Below are positions 34,866 to 44,865 of a DNA stretch of 64,000 bases, piece by piece. The stretch is from Pseudonocardia halophobica. GTDB lineage: Bacteria > Actinomycetota > Actinomycetes > Mycobacteriales > Pseudonocardiaceae. The stretch is from assembly GCF_027922425.1 (NCBI RefSeq), contig NZ_BSFQ01000019.1, positions 60,784-124,783 of the forward strand, written 5' to 3'. A program made the translations under genes and the position numbers. Numbering within the stretch: the first letter of the stretch is position 1; every line of letters begins with the position of its first letter. A model generated the notes under the pieces. It saw only the letters and a list, made by a program, of their open reading frames with translations. It ran no database searches and was not told the origin of the DNA.

Positions 34866-36113
34866 TCAGCCGGTGTCGCCGACGTGCGCGGCGCCGGTCT
34901 CCCCCGCGCCCGCGTGCTCGCGGGCCTCGACGGCCTCGGCCGCCTCCCGGTACACCTGCTCGACCGCGGCGACCAGCCGGTCGCGGTCGTACCGGGACAC
35001 CGCCCGGTCCCGGCCCGCGATGCCGAAGGCCAGCGGCACGGCGCCCTCCCGGAGCAGGGCGCGCAGCGCCTGGGCCAGGACGTCCGGCCGGGCGGGCGGC
35101 ACCAGCACGCCCGTGACCTGGTCGACCACCGTCTCGGCCAGCGCGCCGACGGCCGACGCGACGACCGCGCGGCCGCACGCCATCGCCTCGAGCGCGACCA
35201 TGCCGAAGCCCGTCCGGTGGGGCACGTGGACGAGCGCGTCCGCGGAGCGCAGCAGCGCGGGCAAGGTCTCGCGGTGCACGGCCCCGAGGAAGCGGACGCG
35301 GCGCTCGACGCGGGCCTCGCGGGCCACCGCGTGCAGCCGGGCCAGCTCGCGGTCCCGCGAGGGGTCGATCTCCGGGTCGTCCGTGCGCGGCCCGCCGGCG
35401 ACCAGCAGCTCGGCCTCCGGAACGGTGCGCAGCGCGCGGATGACGTCCTGCACGCCCGCCTCCTCGTCGAGGCCCGTGACGGCCAGCAGCCGGGGGTGCT
35501 CGCCGCGGCGCAGCGTCGGCCCCTCGGGCTGGAAGATCTCGGTGTCGACGCCGTAGGGCACCACGCGGATCACGGAGCGCCGGGCCCCGAGCCGGACGAG
35601 GGCGAAGACGTCGTCCTCCCCGTTCGCGACGACCCGGTCGGCGCGGGCGACGAGCACGTGCTCGGCCGAGGCGCGGCCCCGGGTGTCGACGGACGGGTCG
35701 ACCGGGCGCTCGCCGACCCCGGGCAGGGTCACGACGAACGGCAGGCCGAGCTCGCGGGCGGCGGCCGCCGCGGCCAGGCCGGCGGTCCAGGAGTGGGCGT
35801 GCACGACGTCCGGCCGCGCGGCGCGCCACCGGCGCTCCAGCTGCTCGGCCAGCACCGGCACCTGCGTGACCAGCCGGTCCTCGGGCAACGGCGTGGCCGG
35901 GCCGGCGTCGACGTGCCGCACCTCCAGCCGCTCGGCCGGGTGCACGACGGGCGCCTGGTCCGGCGAGTCCCGGCGGACCAGGACGGTCACCTCGTGGCCC
36001 GCCGCGGCCAGACCCGCGCCGAGCCCGGCCAGGTGCTCGCTCAGCCCGCCGTGGCCCGGCCTGCCGGGCTCGGCCAGCGGGCTGCACCGGTCGCAGATGA
36101 TCTCGACGCGCAC
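34866..36113 (-). CDS. GT4-family glycosyltransferase
   Basis: The 415-residue GT-B fold enzyme has an N-terminal acceptor domain (ICDRCSPLAEPGRPGHGGLSEHLAGLG, DVVHAHSWTAGLAA) and a C-terminal nucleotide-sugar domain with the E-x7-E like motif HRTGFGMVALEAMACGRAVVAS. It transfers a sugar, donor unknown, to a soluble or lipid acceptor. GTG 36113 follows GGGGAG. It resembles actinobacterial GlgA/MshA-like transferases in layout, but no mycothiol- or glycogen-specific residue pattern could be assigned. It converges with the fusion regulator gene. Confidence 0.85.
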   Translation of the reverse strand: MRVEIICDRCSPLAEPGRPGHGGLSEHLAGLGAGLAAAGHEVTVLVRRDSPDQAPVVHPAERLEVRHVDAGPATPLPEDRLVTQVPVLAEQLERRWRAARPDVVHAHSWTAGLAAAAAARELGLPFVVTLPGVGERPVDPSVDTRGRASAEHVLVARADRVVANGEDDVFALVRLGARRSVIRVVPYGVDTEIFQPEGPTLRRGEHPRLLAVTGLDEEAGVQDVIRALRTVPEAELLVAGGPRTDDPEIDPSRDRELARLHAVAREARVERRVRFLGAVHRETLPALLRSADALVHVPHRTGFGMVALEAMACGRAVVASAVGALAETVVDQVTGVLVPPARPDVLAQALRALLREGAVPLAFGIAGRDRAVSRYDRDRLVAAVEQVYREAAEAVEAREHAGAGETGAAHVGDTG

Positions 36114-36285
36114 GGCTACTCCCCTCGTTCGCGTCGCACGGTCCGAGGACGGGCCGCACCGGGTACTTCTCCCCGGGACCGTACGGACGTGCGGCCCGGC
36201 ACGCCAACGCTGGTCGGCGAGCGGTGCGGCGCAACGGATCACGAGCCGGCGGTCGCGCCGCCGTGGCGCTGCGGTGGTGCCGCGG

Positions 36286-36795
36286 TCAGCCCGCCCGGAC
36301 GCCGGGGACCGCGTCGCCCCCGGACGCGTCGTCGGGCGCGGCGGGGTCGTCGAAGCCGTCCGCCCCGGCGGCCACGTGGTCGCGCTCGGCGCGGTCGTCC
36401 TCGACCCGCTCGTGGCGGCCGTCGCCGTGCCGGCCGGAGGGCCGGGGGCGCGGGTCGTCCGTCTGGGCCGTCTCGGTCGGGCCGCCGTGCGGCACGCCGT
36501 AGTGGTCGAACAGTGCGGCCTCGGTCTCCTTGCTCAGGTGCCCCTCGGGCACCTCGGGCGCGGTCCGCAGCTGCTCGGCGTCGTAGGGCACGTGGAGCTC
36601 GCCCTCCTCGATCATCCCGCCGGCCAGCGGCAGGGCGGCGTGCCGCGAGCCCGCCAGGCCGCCGGTGAGCACGACCCACTCGGGCCGCTGCGTCTCGTCG
36701 TCGACGTAGACGGAGTCGACGGCGCCGAGCTCGGCGCCGTCCCGGTCCCGCACCGTCAGCCCCTGCACGCGGGCGGGGTCGTCGAGGTCCGCCAT
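36286..36795 (-). CDS. PRC-barrel domain protein
   Basis: The 169-residue protein starts at ATG 36795 after AGGAGG. Residues ~5-85 are a PRC-barrel (VQGLTVRDRDGAELGAVDSVYVDDETQRPEWVVL to ALPLAGGMIEEGELHVPYD), a small RNA- or protein-binding beta barrel. The tail is a long acidic, His/Gly-rich low-complexity stretch. Such proteins are common general-stress proteins in Actinobacteria, often near stress sigma factors, as here. Its partner is unknown. Confidence 0.85.
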   Translation of the reverse strand: MADLDDPARVQGLTVRDRDGAELGAVDSVYVDDETQRPEWVVLTGGLAGSRHAALPLAGGMIEEGELHVPYDAEQLRTAPEVPEGHLSKETEAALFDHYGVPHGGPTETAQTDDPRPRPSGRHGDGRHERVEDDRAERDHVAAGADGFDDPAAPDDASGGDAVPGVRAG

Positions 36796-36962
36796 GGCTA
36801 CCTCCTCGGGTCTGGCCGCCGAGGGTCCCCCGGGCGGCACGCGGTCAACACGGCGATACACCGCGGGATGCCCGGCCCGCCGCGTCGCACACCCGCCGTG
36901 GGTCGCTTCACAGCGTCCGGTGGTTGGGAGACCCCGTGATCGGGCACCACGAGGAGGTGGGA

Positions 36963-39900
36963 GTGCGCACCTGGATCGAGGGGTGGCCGGTCTACCGGCA
37001 GCTGGCCGGACCGGACCGCCTCGGCCGCGGCACCGCCTCGCGGTCCGACGGCACCGAGTCGCTGCGCGCCCGCACCCAGGACGCCGACCGCGTCACGCAG
37101 TCGATCTGCCCCTTCTGCGCCGTCGGCTGCGGTCAGCGGGTCTTCACGCGCAACGGGCAGGTCACCCAGGTCGAGGGGGACCCCGACTCCCCGATCAGTC
37201 GCGGGCGGCTGTGTCCCAAGGGGTCGTCGACGCTGTCGCTGGTCACCTCCCCCGACCGGGTCACCACGGTCCGCTACCGGCGCCCGCACGGCACCGACTG
37301 GGAGGACCTGGACCTCGACACCGCGCTCGACATGATCGTCGACCGCGTCCTCGACACCCGCCGCCGCACCTGGCAGGAGACGGACGACGAGGGCCGGTAC
37401 CTGCGCCGCACCATGGGCATCGCGAGCCTCGGAGGAGCGACCCTCGACAACGAGGAGAACTACCTCATGAAGAAGCTCTACACCGCCCTGGGCGCGGTGC
37501 AGATCGAGAACCAGGCCCGTATTTGACACTCCTCCACGGTTCCCGGTCTGGGGACCTCCTTCGGTCGCGGCGGCGCGACGAACTACCAGCAGGACCTGGC
37601 GAACTCCGACTGCATCGTCATCCAGGGCTCGAACATGGCCGAGGCCCATCCCGTGGGCTTCCAGTGGGTCATGGAGGCGAAGAAGCGCGGCGCCACGGTC
37701 ATCCACGTGGACCCACGGTTCACCCGCACCTCCGCGGTGGCGGACCTGCACGTCCCGATCCGGGCGGGCACGGACATCGCGTTCCTCGGCGGGCTGATCC
37801 GGCACGTCCTGGAGACCGGCGCGTACTTCGAGGACTACGTCCGCGCCTACACCAACGGGCCGATGCTGCTGCGGGGGGACTTCGCCGACACCGAGGACCT
37901 CGACGGCCTGTTCTCCGGGTTCGACCCGGAGACCGCCACCTACGACACCGAGACCTGGCAGTACGAGGGGGCGACCGCGCCCTCGGCCGCGGGTGACCGG
38001 GACCTCGACGTCCACGAGACCGAGCGCGGCGAGATGCCCGGCTCGGGCGGGGCGCCGATCGCGGCCGATCCGGAGCGCGACGACACCATGCAGGACCCGC
38101 GCTGCGTGCTGCAGGTGCTCCGCCGGCACTACTCCCGGTACACGCCGGAGAAGGTGCACGAGATCTGCGGCATCCCCGTGGCGACCTTCCACCGGGTCGC
38201 CGAGGCCCTCGTTCGGAACTCGGGCCGGGAGCGGACCAGCGCCTTCGCCTACGCCGTGGGCTGGACCCACCACACCGTCGGCGTGCAGTACATCCGCGCG
38301 GCCGCGGTGCTGCAGGCGCTGCTGGGCAACATCGGCCGCCCGGGCGGCGGGATCCTGGCGCTGCGCGGGCACGCGAGCATCCAGGGCTCCACGGACATCC
38401 CGACCCTGTTCGACCTGCTGCCGGGCTACATCCCGATGCCGCACGCCCACCGCGACGAGGGCCTGCAGCACTTCATCGAGTCCAACGCGGGCACGAAGGG
38501 CTTCTGGGCCGACCTCGACGCCTACGTCGTGAGCCTGCTCAAGGCCTGGTTCGGCGACGCCGCCACGGCGGACAACGACTTCTGCTTCGACCACCTCCCC
38601 CGGCTGACCGGTGACCACTCGTCGTTCCGCACGGTGATGGACCAGGCCGACGGGAAGGTCCCCGGCTACTTCGTCGTCGGCGAGAACCCGGCGGTCGGCA
38701 CGGCCAACGCGCGGATGCAGCGCCACGGCCTCGCGAGCCTGGAGTGGCTCGTCGTCCGCGACCTGAACATGGTCGAGACGGCCACGTTCTGGAAGGACGG
38801 GCCGGAGATCGAGACCGGCGAGATGCGGACCGAGGACATCGGCACCGAGATCTTCTTCCTGCCGGCCGCCGCCCACACGGAGAAGGACGGCACGTTCACC
38901 AACACCCAGCGCCTGCTGCAGTGGCACCACAAGGCCGTCGAGCCGCCGGGCGACTGCCGCAGCGACCTGTGGTTCTACTTCGAGCTCGGGAAGCGGATCA
39001 AGGCGAGGGTCGCCGGCTCCGACGACCCGCGCGACCGGCCGCTGCAGGACCTGACCTGGGACTACCCCGTCGACGCGACCGGCGAGCCGAGCGCCGACGC
39101 GGTGCTGCGGGAGATCAACGGCGTCGACGCGGACGGCAAGGCCCTGCCGGGCTACACCGCACTCAGGTCCGACGGGTCCACCAGCTCGGGTTGCTGGATC
39201 TACTGCGGCGTCTACGCCGACGAGGTCAACCAGTCGGCGCGCCGCCGGCCCGGCGCCGAGCAGGACCTCATCGCCGCCGAGTGGGGCTGGGCCTGGCCGA
39301 TGAACCGCCGGGTGCTCTACAACCGCGCCTCCGCCGACCCCGTCGGCAGGCCGTGGAGCGAGCGGAAGCGGCTCACCTACTGGGACGGGGAGAAGTGGGC
39401 CGGGCCGGACGTCCCGGACTTCCCCGCCGACACCCCGCCGGACTACGTGCCGCCGCCCGGCGCCCACGCGGCGAAGGCGATCGGCGGCGCCGAGCCCTTC
39501 GTCATGCAGTCCGACGGGCGGGCCTGGCTGCACGCCCCCGCCGGGCTGGCCGACGGCCCGATGCCGACGCACTACGAGCCGGAGGAGTCGCCCGTCGGCA
39601 ACGCCCTGTACGGGCAGCGGGCCAACCCCGCCCGGCAGCGGTTCGAGCGGGCGGACAACCACTACCACCCCGAACCGGGGACGCCGGGCGCCGAGGTCTA
39701 CCCGTACGTCTTCACCACGTTCCGGGTCACCGAGCACCACACCGCGGGCGGCATGAGCCGCTGGACGCCGCACCTGAACGAGCTGCAGCCGGAGATGTTC
39801 CTGGAGGTCTCCCCCGAGCTCGCGGCCGAGCGCGGGCTGACACACGGCGGCTGGGCCCACGTCGTCACCGCCCGGTCCGCGGTCGAGGGCCGGGTGCTGG

Positions 39901-40166
39901 TGACCGAGCGGGCCAAGCCGCTGCGACACGGGGACACGGTGATCCACCAGATCGGCGTGCCCTGGCACTGGGGCCCGAACGGGCTCTCCACCGGCGACGC
40001 GGCCAACGAGCTCCTCGGCGTGTCCCTCGACCCGAACGTGCACATCATGGAGACCAAGGCCGCCACCTGCGACATCCGCCCCGGCCGGCGCCCGCGCGGG
40101 CCGGAGCTGGTCACGTGCCTCGCCGACCGCCGGCGGCAGGCCGGCCTGGAGGAGGAGCCACGGTGA
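36963..40166 (+). CDS. fdhA: Selenocysteine-containing formate dehydrogenase, catalytic subunit
   Basis: One gene is interrupted by an in-frame UGA (37524-37526) that should be read as selenocysteine 188. The flanks NQARI-U-HSSTVPGLGTSFGRG match FdnG/FdoG around their selenocysteine. Full length is 1067 residues. A 4Fe-4S motif (C49, C52, C56, C84) opens the protein and the bis-molybdopterin-guanine-dinucleotide domains follow (QGSNMAEAHPVGFQWVMEAK). It oxidises formate to CO2. There is no Tat signal, so the enzyme faces the cytoplasm. GTG 36963 is preferred to ATG 36924 because GGAGG lies 5 nt upstream. Its stop overlaps fdhB. Confidence 0.93.
37524..37556 (+). promoter_or_regulatory. UGA selenocysteine codon with SECIS hairpin
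   Basis: Eleven nucleotides after the UGA, a 7-bp hairpin (GGTTCCC/GGGGACC, one G-U pair) presents the loop GGTCT at 37545-37549. Spacing and loop are the same as in the E. coli fdhF SECIS, where the loop binds SelB. Confidence 0.88.
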
Positions 40167-41101
40167 ACTCCCTGTCCGGCCCCCTCGCGGACCCGTCGGC
40201 CGACGCCGGCTACGCGGACGGGCACCCGCCGCGCGTCGGCTTCTTCACCGACACCAGCGTGTGCATCGGCTGCAAGGCCTGCGAGGTCGCCTGCAAGGAG
40301 TGGAACGCCCTGCCGGCCGACGGCGTGGGCGACCACGGCGCCGCCGGCGACGTCCTGGGGCTGACCGGGATGAGCTACGACAACAGCGGCGGGCTCGGCG
40401 CGAGCACGTACCGGCACGTCGCGTTCGTGGAGCAGCGGGTCCCGGCGCGCGACTCCGCGCCGGTGGATCTCGGGATGCCGGCCATGGAGCTGCCCGGAGC
40501 GGTGCAGCCGGGCGTGGACCGGGACGACGCCACCGAGGTCCGCTGGCTGATGTCCTCGGACGTCTGCAAGCACTGCACCCACGCCGCCTGCCTCGACGTC
40601 TGCCCCACCGGGTCGCTGATCCGCACCGAGCACGGCACGGTGCTGGTGCAGGAGGACATCTGCAACGGCTGCGGGTACTGCATCCCCGCCTGCCCCTACG
40701 GCGTCATCGACCAGCGGCAGGGCGACGGGCGGGCGTTCAAGTGCACGATGTGCCAGGACCGGCTCGGCGCCGGCCTGGCCCCGGCGTGCGCCACGGCCTG
40801 CCCCACCGAGTCCATCCAGTTCGGGCCGCTCGACGAGCTGCGCGAGCGCGCCGACGCCCGGTTGGCCGAGCTGCACGACCGCGGGGTCGGCGAGGCCCGG
40901 CTCTACGGCCGCGACCCCGACGACGGGGTCGGCGGCGACGGCGCCTTCTTCCTGCTCCTCGACGAGCCGGAGGTCTACGGGCTGCCGCCGGACCCGGTCG
41001 TCACCACCCGGGACCTGCCGTCGATGTGGCGGCACGCCGCGGGTGCCGCGCTGGCCGTGGCGGGCGCCGTCGCGGCCGCGTTCCTGGGCGGCCGGCGGTG
41101 A
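40163..41101 (+). CDS. fdhB: Formate dehydrogenase, iron-sulfur subunit
   Basis: The 312-residue protein has sixteen cysteines in four ferredoxin-type groups: CIGCKACEVACKEWN, CKHCTHAACLDVCPTG, CNGCGYCIPACPYG, and CTMCQDR with CATACP. They form a wire of four 4Fe-4S clusters from FdhA to the membrane. The last ~25 residues (MWRHAAGAALAVAGAVAAAF) form a membrane anchor. GTG 40163 overlaps the fdhA stop and the gene's own stop overlaps the next start. Confidence 0.94.
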   Translation: MNSLSGPLADPSADAGYADGHPPRVGFFTDTSVCIGCKACEVACKEWNALPADGVGDHGAAGDVLGLTGMSYDNSGGLGASTYRHVAFVEQRVPARDSAPVDLGMPAMELPGAVQPGVDRDDATEVRWLMSSDVCKHCTHAACLDVCPTGSLIRTEHGTVLVQEDICNGCGYCIPACPYGVIDQRQGDGRAFKCTMCQDRLGAGLAPACATACPTESIQFGPLDELRERADARLAELHDRGVGEARLYGRDPDDGVGGDGAFFLLLDEPEVYGLPPDPVVTTRDLPSMWRHAAGAALAVAGAVAAAFLGGRR

Positions 41102-42108
41102 GCGCGCCGGAGCACCGCACCGCGGCCGGGACCCCGCGGACGCGGCGCCGCGGGAAGGGCCGCGGCGAGCGGCTGATGGTGCCCGAAGCCGAGTTCACCT
41201 CGTACTACGGGCGCCCGATCATCAAGCCGCCGGTGTGGAAGGTGCCGGACGTCCCCGCCTACCTGTACCTCGGCGGGCTCGCCGGGGTGTCCGCGCCGCT
41301 CGCGGCGCTCGCCGACCTGACCGGGCGACCCGGGCTGCGGCGGGTGGGACGGGTCGCGGCGGCGGGCGGCGCGACCCTCAGCGTCGGGTTCCTGGTCCAC
41401 GACCTGGGCCGGCCGGAGCGCTTCCTGCACATGCTGCGGGTGCTGAAGGTGACCTCGCCGCTGTCGGTCGGGTCGTGGATCCTCGCGCCGTTCGGCGCGC
41501 TGTCCGGGGCGACGGCGGTGGCCGAGGTCCTGGGCGTCACGCCCCGGCTGGCGCGCGCGTCGGGCCTGGCCGCGGGGGCACTCGGCCCGGCGCTGACGAC
41601 GTACACCGCGGTGCTGGTCGCCGACACCGCGGTACCGGCGTGGCACGAGGGGTTCCGCGAGCTGCCGTTCGTGTTCGCGGGGAGCGCGATGGCGTCGGGC
41701 GGCGGGGCCGGGCTGCTCGCGCGGGGCGACGTCACGCCCGCGAGGCGCGTCGCGGTCGCCGGGGCCGTGCTCGAGCTCGCGGCCACCTCGGTGCTGGAAC
41801 GCCGGATCGGCTTCGCGGCCAAGGCCTACCGGAGCGGCCGGGCCGGCGCCGTGCTCACGGGCGCCCGCGTGGGGACGGTCGTGGGTGCCCTCGGTGCGCT
41901 CGCCTCGGGGTTCGTGCGCGGCCGGCCCGGTCGCGTGCTGGGCGCCGCCGCGGGCCTGCTGCTCAACGCCGCCTCCGCCGCCACCCGCTACGGGATCTTC
42001 GAGGCGGGCATGGCCTCGGCCCGCGACCCCGAGTACACCGTCCGCCCGCAGCGGGAGCGTCTCGAGGCGCGGCGGGCGGAGGACCACCCCGCTGGGAGCG
42101 ACCGGTAG
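41098..42108 (+). CDS. nrfD: NrfD-family membrane subunit of formate dehydrogenase
   Basis: The 336-residue polytopic protein has eight or so hydrophobic helices, the N-terminal TSYYGRPIIKPPVWKVPDVPAYLYLGGLAG motif and GFLVHDLGRPERFLHMLRVLK, both typical of NrfD/PsrC quinone-reactive subunits. It replaces the cytochrome b subunit used by E. coli FdnI and probably delivers electrons from formate to menaquinone. It is the last gene of a three-gene coupled operon. Confidence 0.9.
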   Translation: MSAPEHRTAAGTPRTRRRGKGRGERLMVPEAEFTSYYGRPIIKPPVWKVPDVPAYLYLGGLAGVSAPLAALADLTGRPGLRRVGRVAAAGGATLSVGFLVHDLGRPERFLHMLRVLKVTSPLSVGSWILAPFGALSGATAVAEVLGVTPRLARASGLAAGALGPALTTYTAVLVADTAVPAWHEGFRELPFVFAGSAMASGGGAGLLARGDVTPARRVAVAGAVLELAATSVLERRIGFAAKAYRSGRAGAVLTGARVGTVVGALGALASGFVRGRPGRVLGAAAGLLLNAASAATRYGIFEAGMASARDPEYTVRPQRERLEARRAEDHPAGSDR

Positions 42109-42117
42109 CGCGGGCGG

Positions 42118-42762
42118 TCACGGTGCCACGTGGGTGCCGGCCGGGATCGCCGGCTGCGTCGGCGGCACGACCGGGGCCATCGGGTGGGCCGGGACGACCG
42201 GGGCCGCCGGGTGCGCGGACGGGACGGCCGGCGTGCCGTGCCCGCTCCCGTGGGCCATCGTGGCGGTTCCCGTGTGGGGGGTCGCGGCGGGGATCGAGGG
42301 CGTGGAGTGCCCGCCGAGCCCGATGATCAGCCCGCCCGCGACGGCCGCTGCGGCGAGGATCCCGCCGACCGCGACGGCGACGGTCCGGCCGGTGCGGGAC
42401 CGCGGGGCACCGGCTTCGCGCGGAGCCGGCCCGTGGGAGTTCGCGGCGTGCAGGGCGGTGTAGTAGTCGTAACCCAGGCCGTAGCCGTAGCAGTCCATCC
42501 CGGCGAGCACGGAGGCCCAGACGCCCGGCCGCGACGTCGCCGCCGGGGGGTCCTGCTCGGGGCGGTCCTGCTCGGGGCGGTCCTGCACGGGGCGGTCCTG
42601 TTGCACCGGAGGGTGCTGCACGAGGCCGTTCCACACGAGGCGCTCCTGCACCGGGCCTTTCGGCACCGGACGGTCCTGCACCGGGCCGGGACGGGCGGCG
42701 TCGCGGCGGGGGTCCTCGGGGCCCTCGGAAGCGGACTCGGTGATGGTGATCGTGGTGCTCAT
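42118..42762 (-). CDS. Repeat-containing single-span membrane protein of unknown function
   Basis: The 214-residue protein is not recognised. Residues ~20-75 are built of PVQDRP/EQDRP-like short repeats rich in Pro, Gln, Asp and Arg. An aromatic patch GMDCYGYGLGYDYYTALHA follows, then a basic stretch and one transmembrane helix (VAVAVGGILAAAAVAGGLIIGLGG). The C-terminal ~60 residues are Pro/His/Ala rich. This suggests a cytoplasmic repeat region and an exported tail. It converges with nrfD, ending 10 bp from it. Confidence 0.6.
   Translation of the reverse strand: MSTTITITESASEGPEDPRRDAARPGPVQDRPVPKGPVQERLVWNGLVQHPPVQQDRPVQDRPEQDRPEQDPPAATSRPGVWASVLAGMDCYGYGLGYDYYTALHAANSHGPAPREAGAPRSRTGRTVAVAVGGILAAAAVAGGLIIGLGGHSTPSIPAATPHTGTATMAHGSGHGTPAVPSAHPAAPVVPAHPMAPVVPPTQPAIPAGTHVAP
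42549..42600. repeat. 15-bp tandem repeat inside the PVQDRP gene
   Basis: About 3.5 copies of GGTCCTGCTCGGGGC, the third with one changed base. They encode five-residue DRPxQ repeats on the minus strand. Being in frame (15 bp), copy number can vary without a frameshift. Confidence 0.8.
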
Positions 42763-43006
42763 GGGGGCCTCTCCTCGGGTCCGGCAGGGCGTCCCGGGTG
42801 GTGCGCCCCGACGCCCTCGACGGTGCTCCCCGCCGGGCCCCCGTCCCGTCGGGCCGATGGTGGACGTACCGGCTGATCGCGCCGTCCCCCGATCGCCCGA
42901 CCCCGCACCGAGCTGGACCGCCGGGACGCGTACGTACCTCTACGCAGCGACAGCGGGCGGCGGTCGGAGGAGGCTGGACGGCTCCACGGCACAGGGAGGG
43001 TCGACG

Positions 43007-43339
43007 ATGGCGAAGTTCGCGTTCTTCTTCAGCTACAGCCCGGAGACGTGGAACCGGATGGTGCTGAAGCCCAGCGACCGCACGGCCGCCGTCCGGACCA
43101 TGCTCGAGGCCCAGGACGCCCGGCTCGAGGCGCTGTACTACATGTTCGGGGGCCACGACGGCATCGTGATCTTCGATGCGCCCGACTCCCGCGCGGCGGC
43201 GGCGATCTCGCTCGCGGTGACCGCGTCGGGCGCCTTCGACCGGCACGAGACCCGTGAGCTGATCACCCCGGACGAGCTGGTCGGCGTGCTGGAGAAGGCG
43301 GGTCTCCCGCTCCAGGCGTACGTCCGCCCCGGGGACTGA
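43007..43339 (+). CDS. GYD-domain protein
   Basis: The 110-residue protein has a ferredoxin-like GYD domain: AKFAFFFSYSPETWNRM, then RLEALYYMFGGHDGIVIFDAPDSRAAAAISLAVTASGAF. Members of this family are small, presumably ligand-binding dimers with no established reaction. ATG 43007 follows AGGGAGGG. It is divergent from the repeat membrane protein gene, sharing a 244-bp promoter region. Confidence 0.87.
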   Translation: MAKFAFFFSYSPETWNRMVLKPSDRTAAVRTMLEAQDARLEALYYMFGGHDGIVIFDAPDSRAAAAISLAVTASGAFDRHETRELITPDELVGVLEKAGLPLQAYVRPGD

Positions 43340-43366
43340 GGGCTTCTACGGCACACCGATACGGCA

Positions 43367-43409
43367 CGGAGCCACGACGCACCCCGCGCGGGCGTGCGTC
43401 GTGGCTCCG
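43367..43409. terminator. Bidirectional terminator hairpin
   Basis: A perfect 15-bp stem (arm CGGAGCCACGACGCA) with a 13-nt loop lies in the 77-bp gap between the convergent GYD and Vms1-like genes. Confidence 0.8.
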
Positions 43410-43416
43410 GGGTGCC

Positions 43417-44616
43417 TCAGATCGGGAAGCGCAGGGTGGCGCCGAGGCCGTCCGCCAGCTCGCCGTGCGCGAACAGGCCGGGCTCGGGCGCCTCCTCGCC
43501 CGTCGCGTCCGCGGCGGCGCGCGCCTCCTCCTCGGCCTGCCGGGCGTCGTCGAGGCGGTCCCTGCCGCGGACGACGGCCGGGTCGTCCAGCCGCACGAGC
43601 TGCCCGCTCTGGCACGCGAGCGCCCGGATGACCGCCGGCACGCCGGGCACCCGGTGGGGGTCGGTGGCGTTGAGCGCCTCGAGCTCCTCGCGCTGCACGC
43701 CGAGATGCGTCGGCTCGGTGCCGGACCACACCTCGGCGTCCGTCAGCGCGGCGGGGTCGAGGAACAGGGTGTCGACGGCCTCGGCCCGCACGGCCGCGAC
43801 CACGTCGGCCAGCCCCGTGACGGCCTGCCCGTCGGGCCGGCCGGCCAGCTGCCGGTAGTGGTCCCAGGCGGCGCGGCGCTCGGCGTCGAGGACGTCCTCG
43901 ACGGCGGCGGCGACGGTGTCCGGCACGTCCTCCGGGGAGATGCCGCCGGAGTGGTCGACCTGCGCGACGATCTGCGCGGACCGCTCGGACAGGGAGTCGA
44001 CGAGCAGGGACCGGGCACGCGGCGGTCCGGCCACGACCAGTACACGGGCGCCGCTCGCGCGCACCCGCGCGTCCACCCGTTCGGCCACGGCAGCCGCGTT
44101 CTCGCGCCAGGTCTCCTCGACCCGCTCCTGCATGTTCAGGTGCGACAACCCGCCGCCGCGTACCTTGTGCACCGGCCCGCTGGGCCCGCTGACCTGCTCG
44201 GCCTCGGCGTCGCCGGGGGCGAGGATCTCGCCGCCCTCGTCGTCGACCCGGACGACCACGGCCGGCACCTCCTCCCGCACCTCGCCGGTCACCGCGCCGA
44301 GCTCGGGCAGCGGCGACCAGGTGGTGACGGCGGTGCGCGGCGGCGCCGGCAGCACGGCGTCGACCAGGACGCCCTTCTCGGCGGCCACGAGCACCCGCCC
44401 GCCGGTCCCGTCGGGCGGCGGGGCGTCGGCCAGCGCGCCGTCGACGGCCTCGACGACGGACTCCGGCGCACCCTGGCCCGAGAGCTCCTCGCGGACGGCG
44501 CGGCGGCGCAGCTCGTCCTGGCGCGCCGCGTCCTCGGTGTCGTGGGAGACGTCGAGCATCACGGTCGCGAAGGGGCCGGGTGCCGCGCAGGCGTCGCGCA
44601 GCCAGTCGAGTCGCAC
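43417..44616 (-). CDS. Vms1/eRF1-like peptide release factor family protein (Rv2629-like)
   Basis: The 399-residue protein starts at GTG 44616, 5 nt after GGAGGAA. It begins RLDWLRDACAAPGPFATVMLDVSHDTEDA and has the family's RVLVAAEKGVLVDAVLP and ARVLVVAGPPRARSLLVDSL strands. This is the actinobacterial branch of the Vms1/baeRF superfamily (Rv2629 in M. tuberculosis). Eukaryotic Vms1 cleaves peptidyl-tRNA on stalled ribosomes; the bacterial function is inferred from fold only. The GGQ-like catalytic glutamine is not evident. Longer frames upstream of 44616 lack similarity. Confidence 0.83.
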   Translation of the reverse strand: MRLDWLRDACAAPGPFATVMLDVSHDTEDAARQDELRRRAVREELSGQGAPESVVEAVDGALADAPPPDGTGGRVLVAAEKGVLVDAVLPAPPRTAVTTWSPLPELGAVTGEVREEVPAVVVRVDDEGGEILAPGDAEAEQVSGPSGPVHKVRGGGLSHLNMQERVEETWRENAAAVAERVDARVRASGARVLVVAGPPRARSLLVDSLSERSAQIVAQVDHSGGISPEDVPDTVAAAVEDVLDAERRAAWDHYRQLAGRPDGQAVTGLADVVAAVRAEAVDTLFLDPAALTDAEVWSGTEPTHLGVQREELEALNATDPHRVPGVPAVIRALACQSGQLVRLDDPAVVRGRDRLDDARQAEEEARAAADATGEEAPEPGLFAHGELADGLGATLRFPI

Positions 44617-44865
44617 GGGTTCCTCCGTTCCGGGCCTCGCCGGGGCGGGCCCTGTCGAGGACGGACATCGTCGACGTCGGCGGTACCCGGTGGGCCACCC
44701 GCGAAACGAGGGCCGGGGCCGGCGGGGCGGGGCCGCACTACACCCGGCCGGGTGATTTCCGGTCCCGCACCGTGGCCGCTCGGCCATGGTCCGTAACGAC
44801 ACACCAGGACGTGACGAACCGGTCGGTGATCACCGGGTGATCGTCGGGGCGGCGGGAGGAGCGCG

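Noticed and set aside
37524..37526. Nonsense mutation splitting fdhA into a pseudogene
   Set aside because: The position and flanks equal the known selenocysteine site of formate dehydrogenases, and a SECIS hairpin with the right spacing follows.
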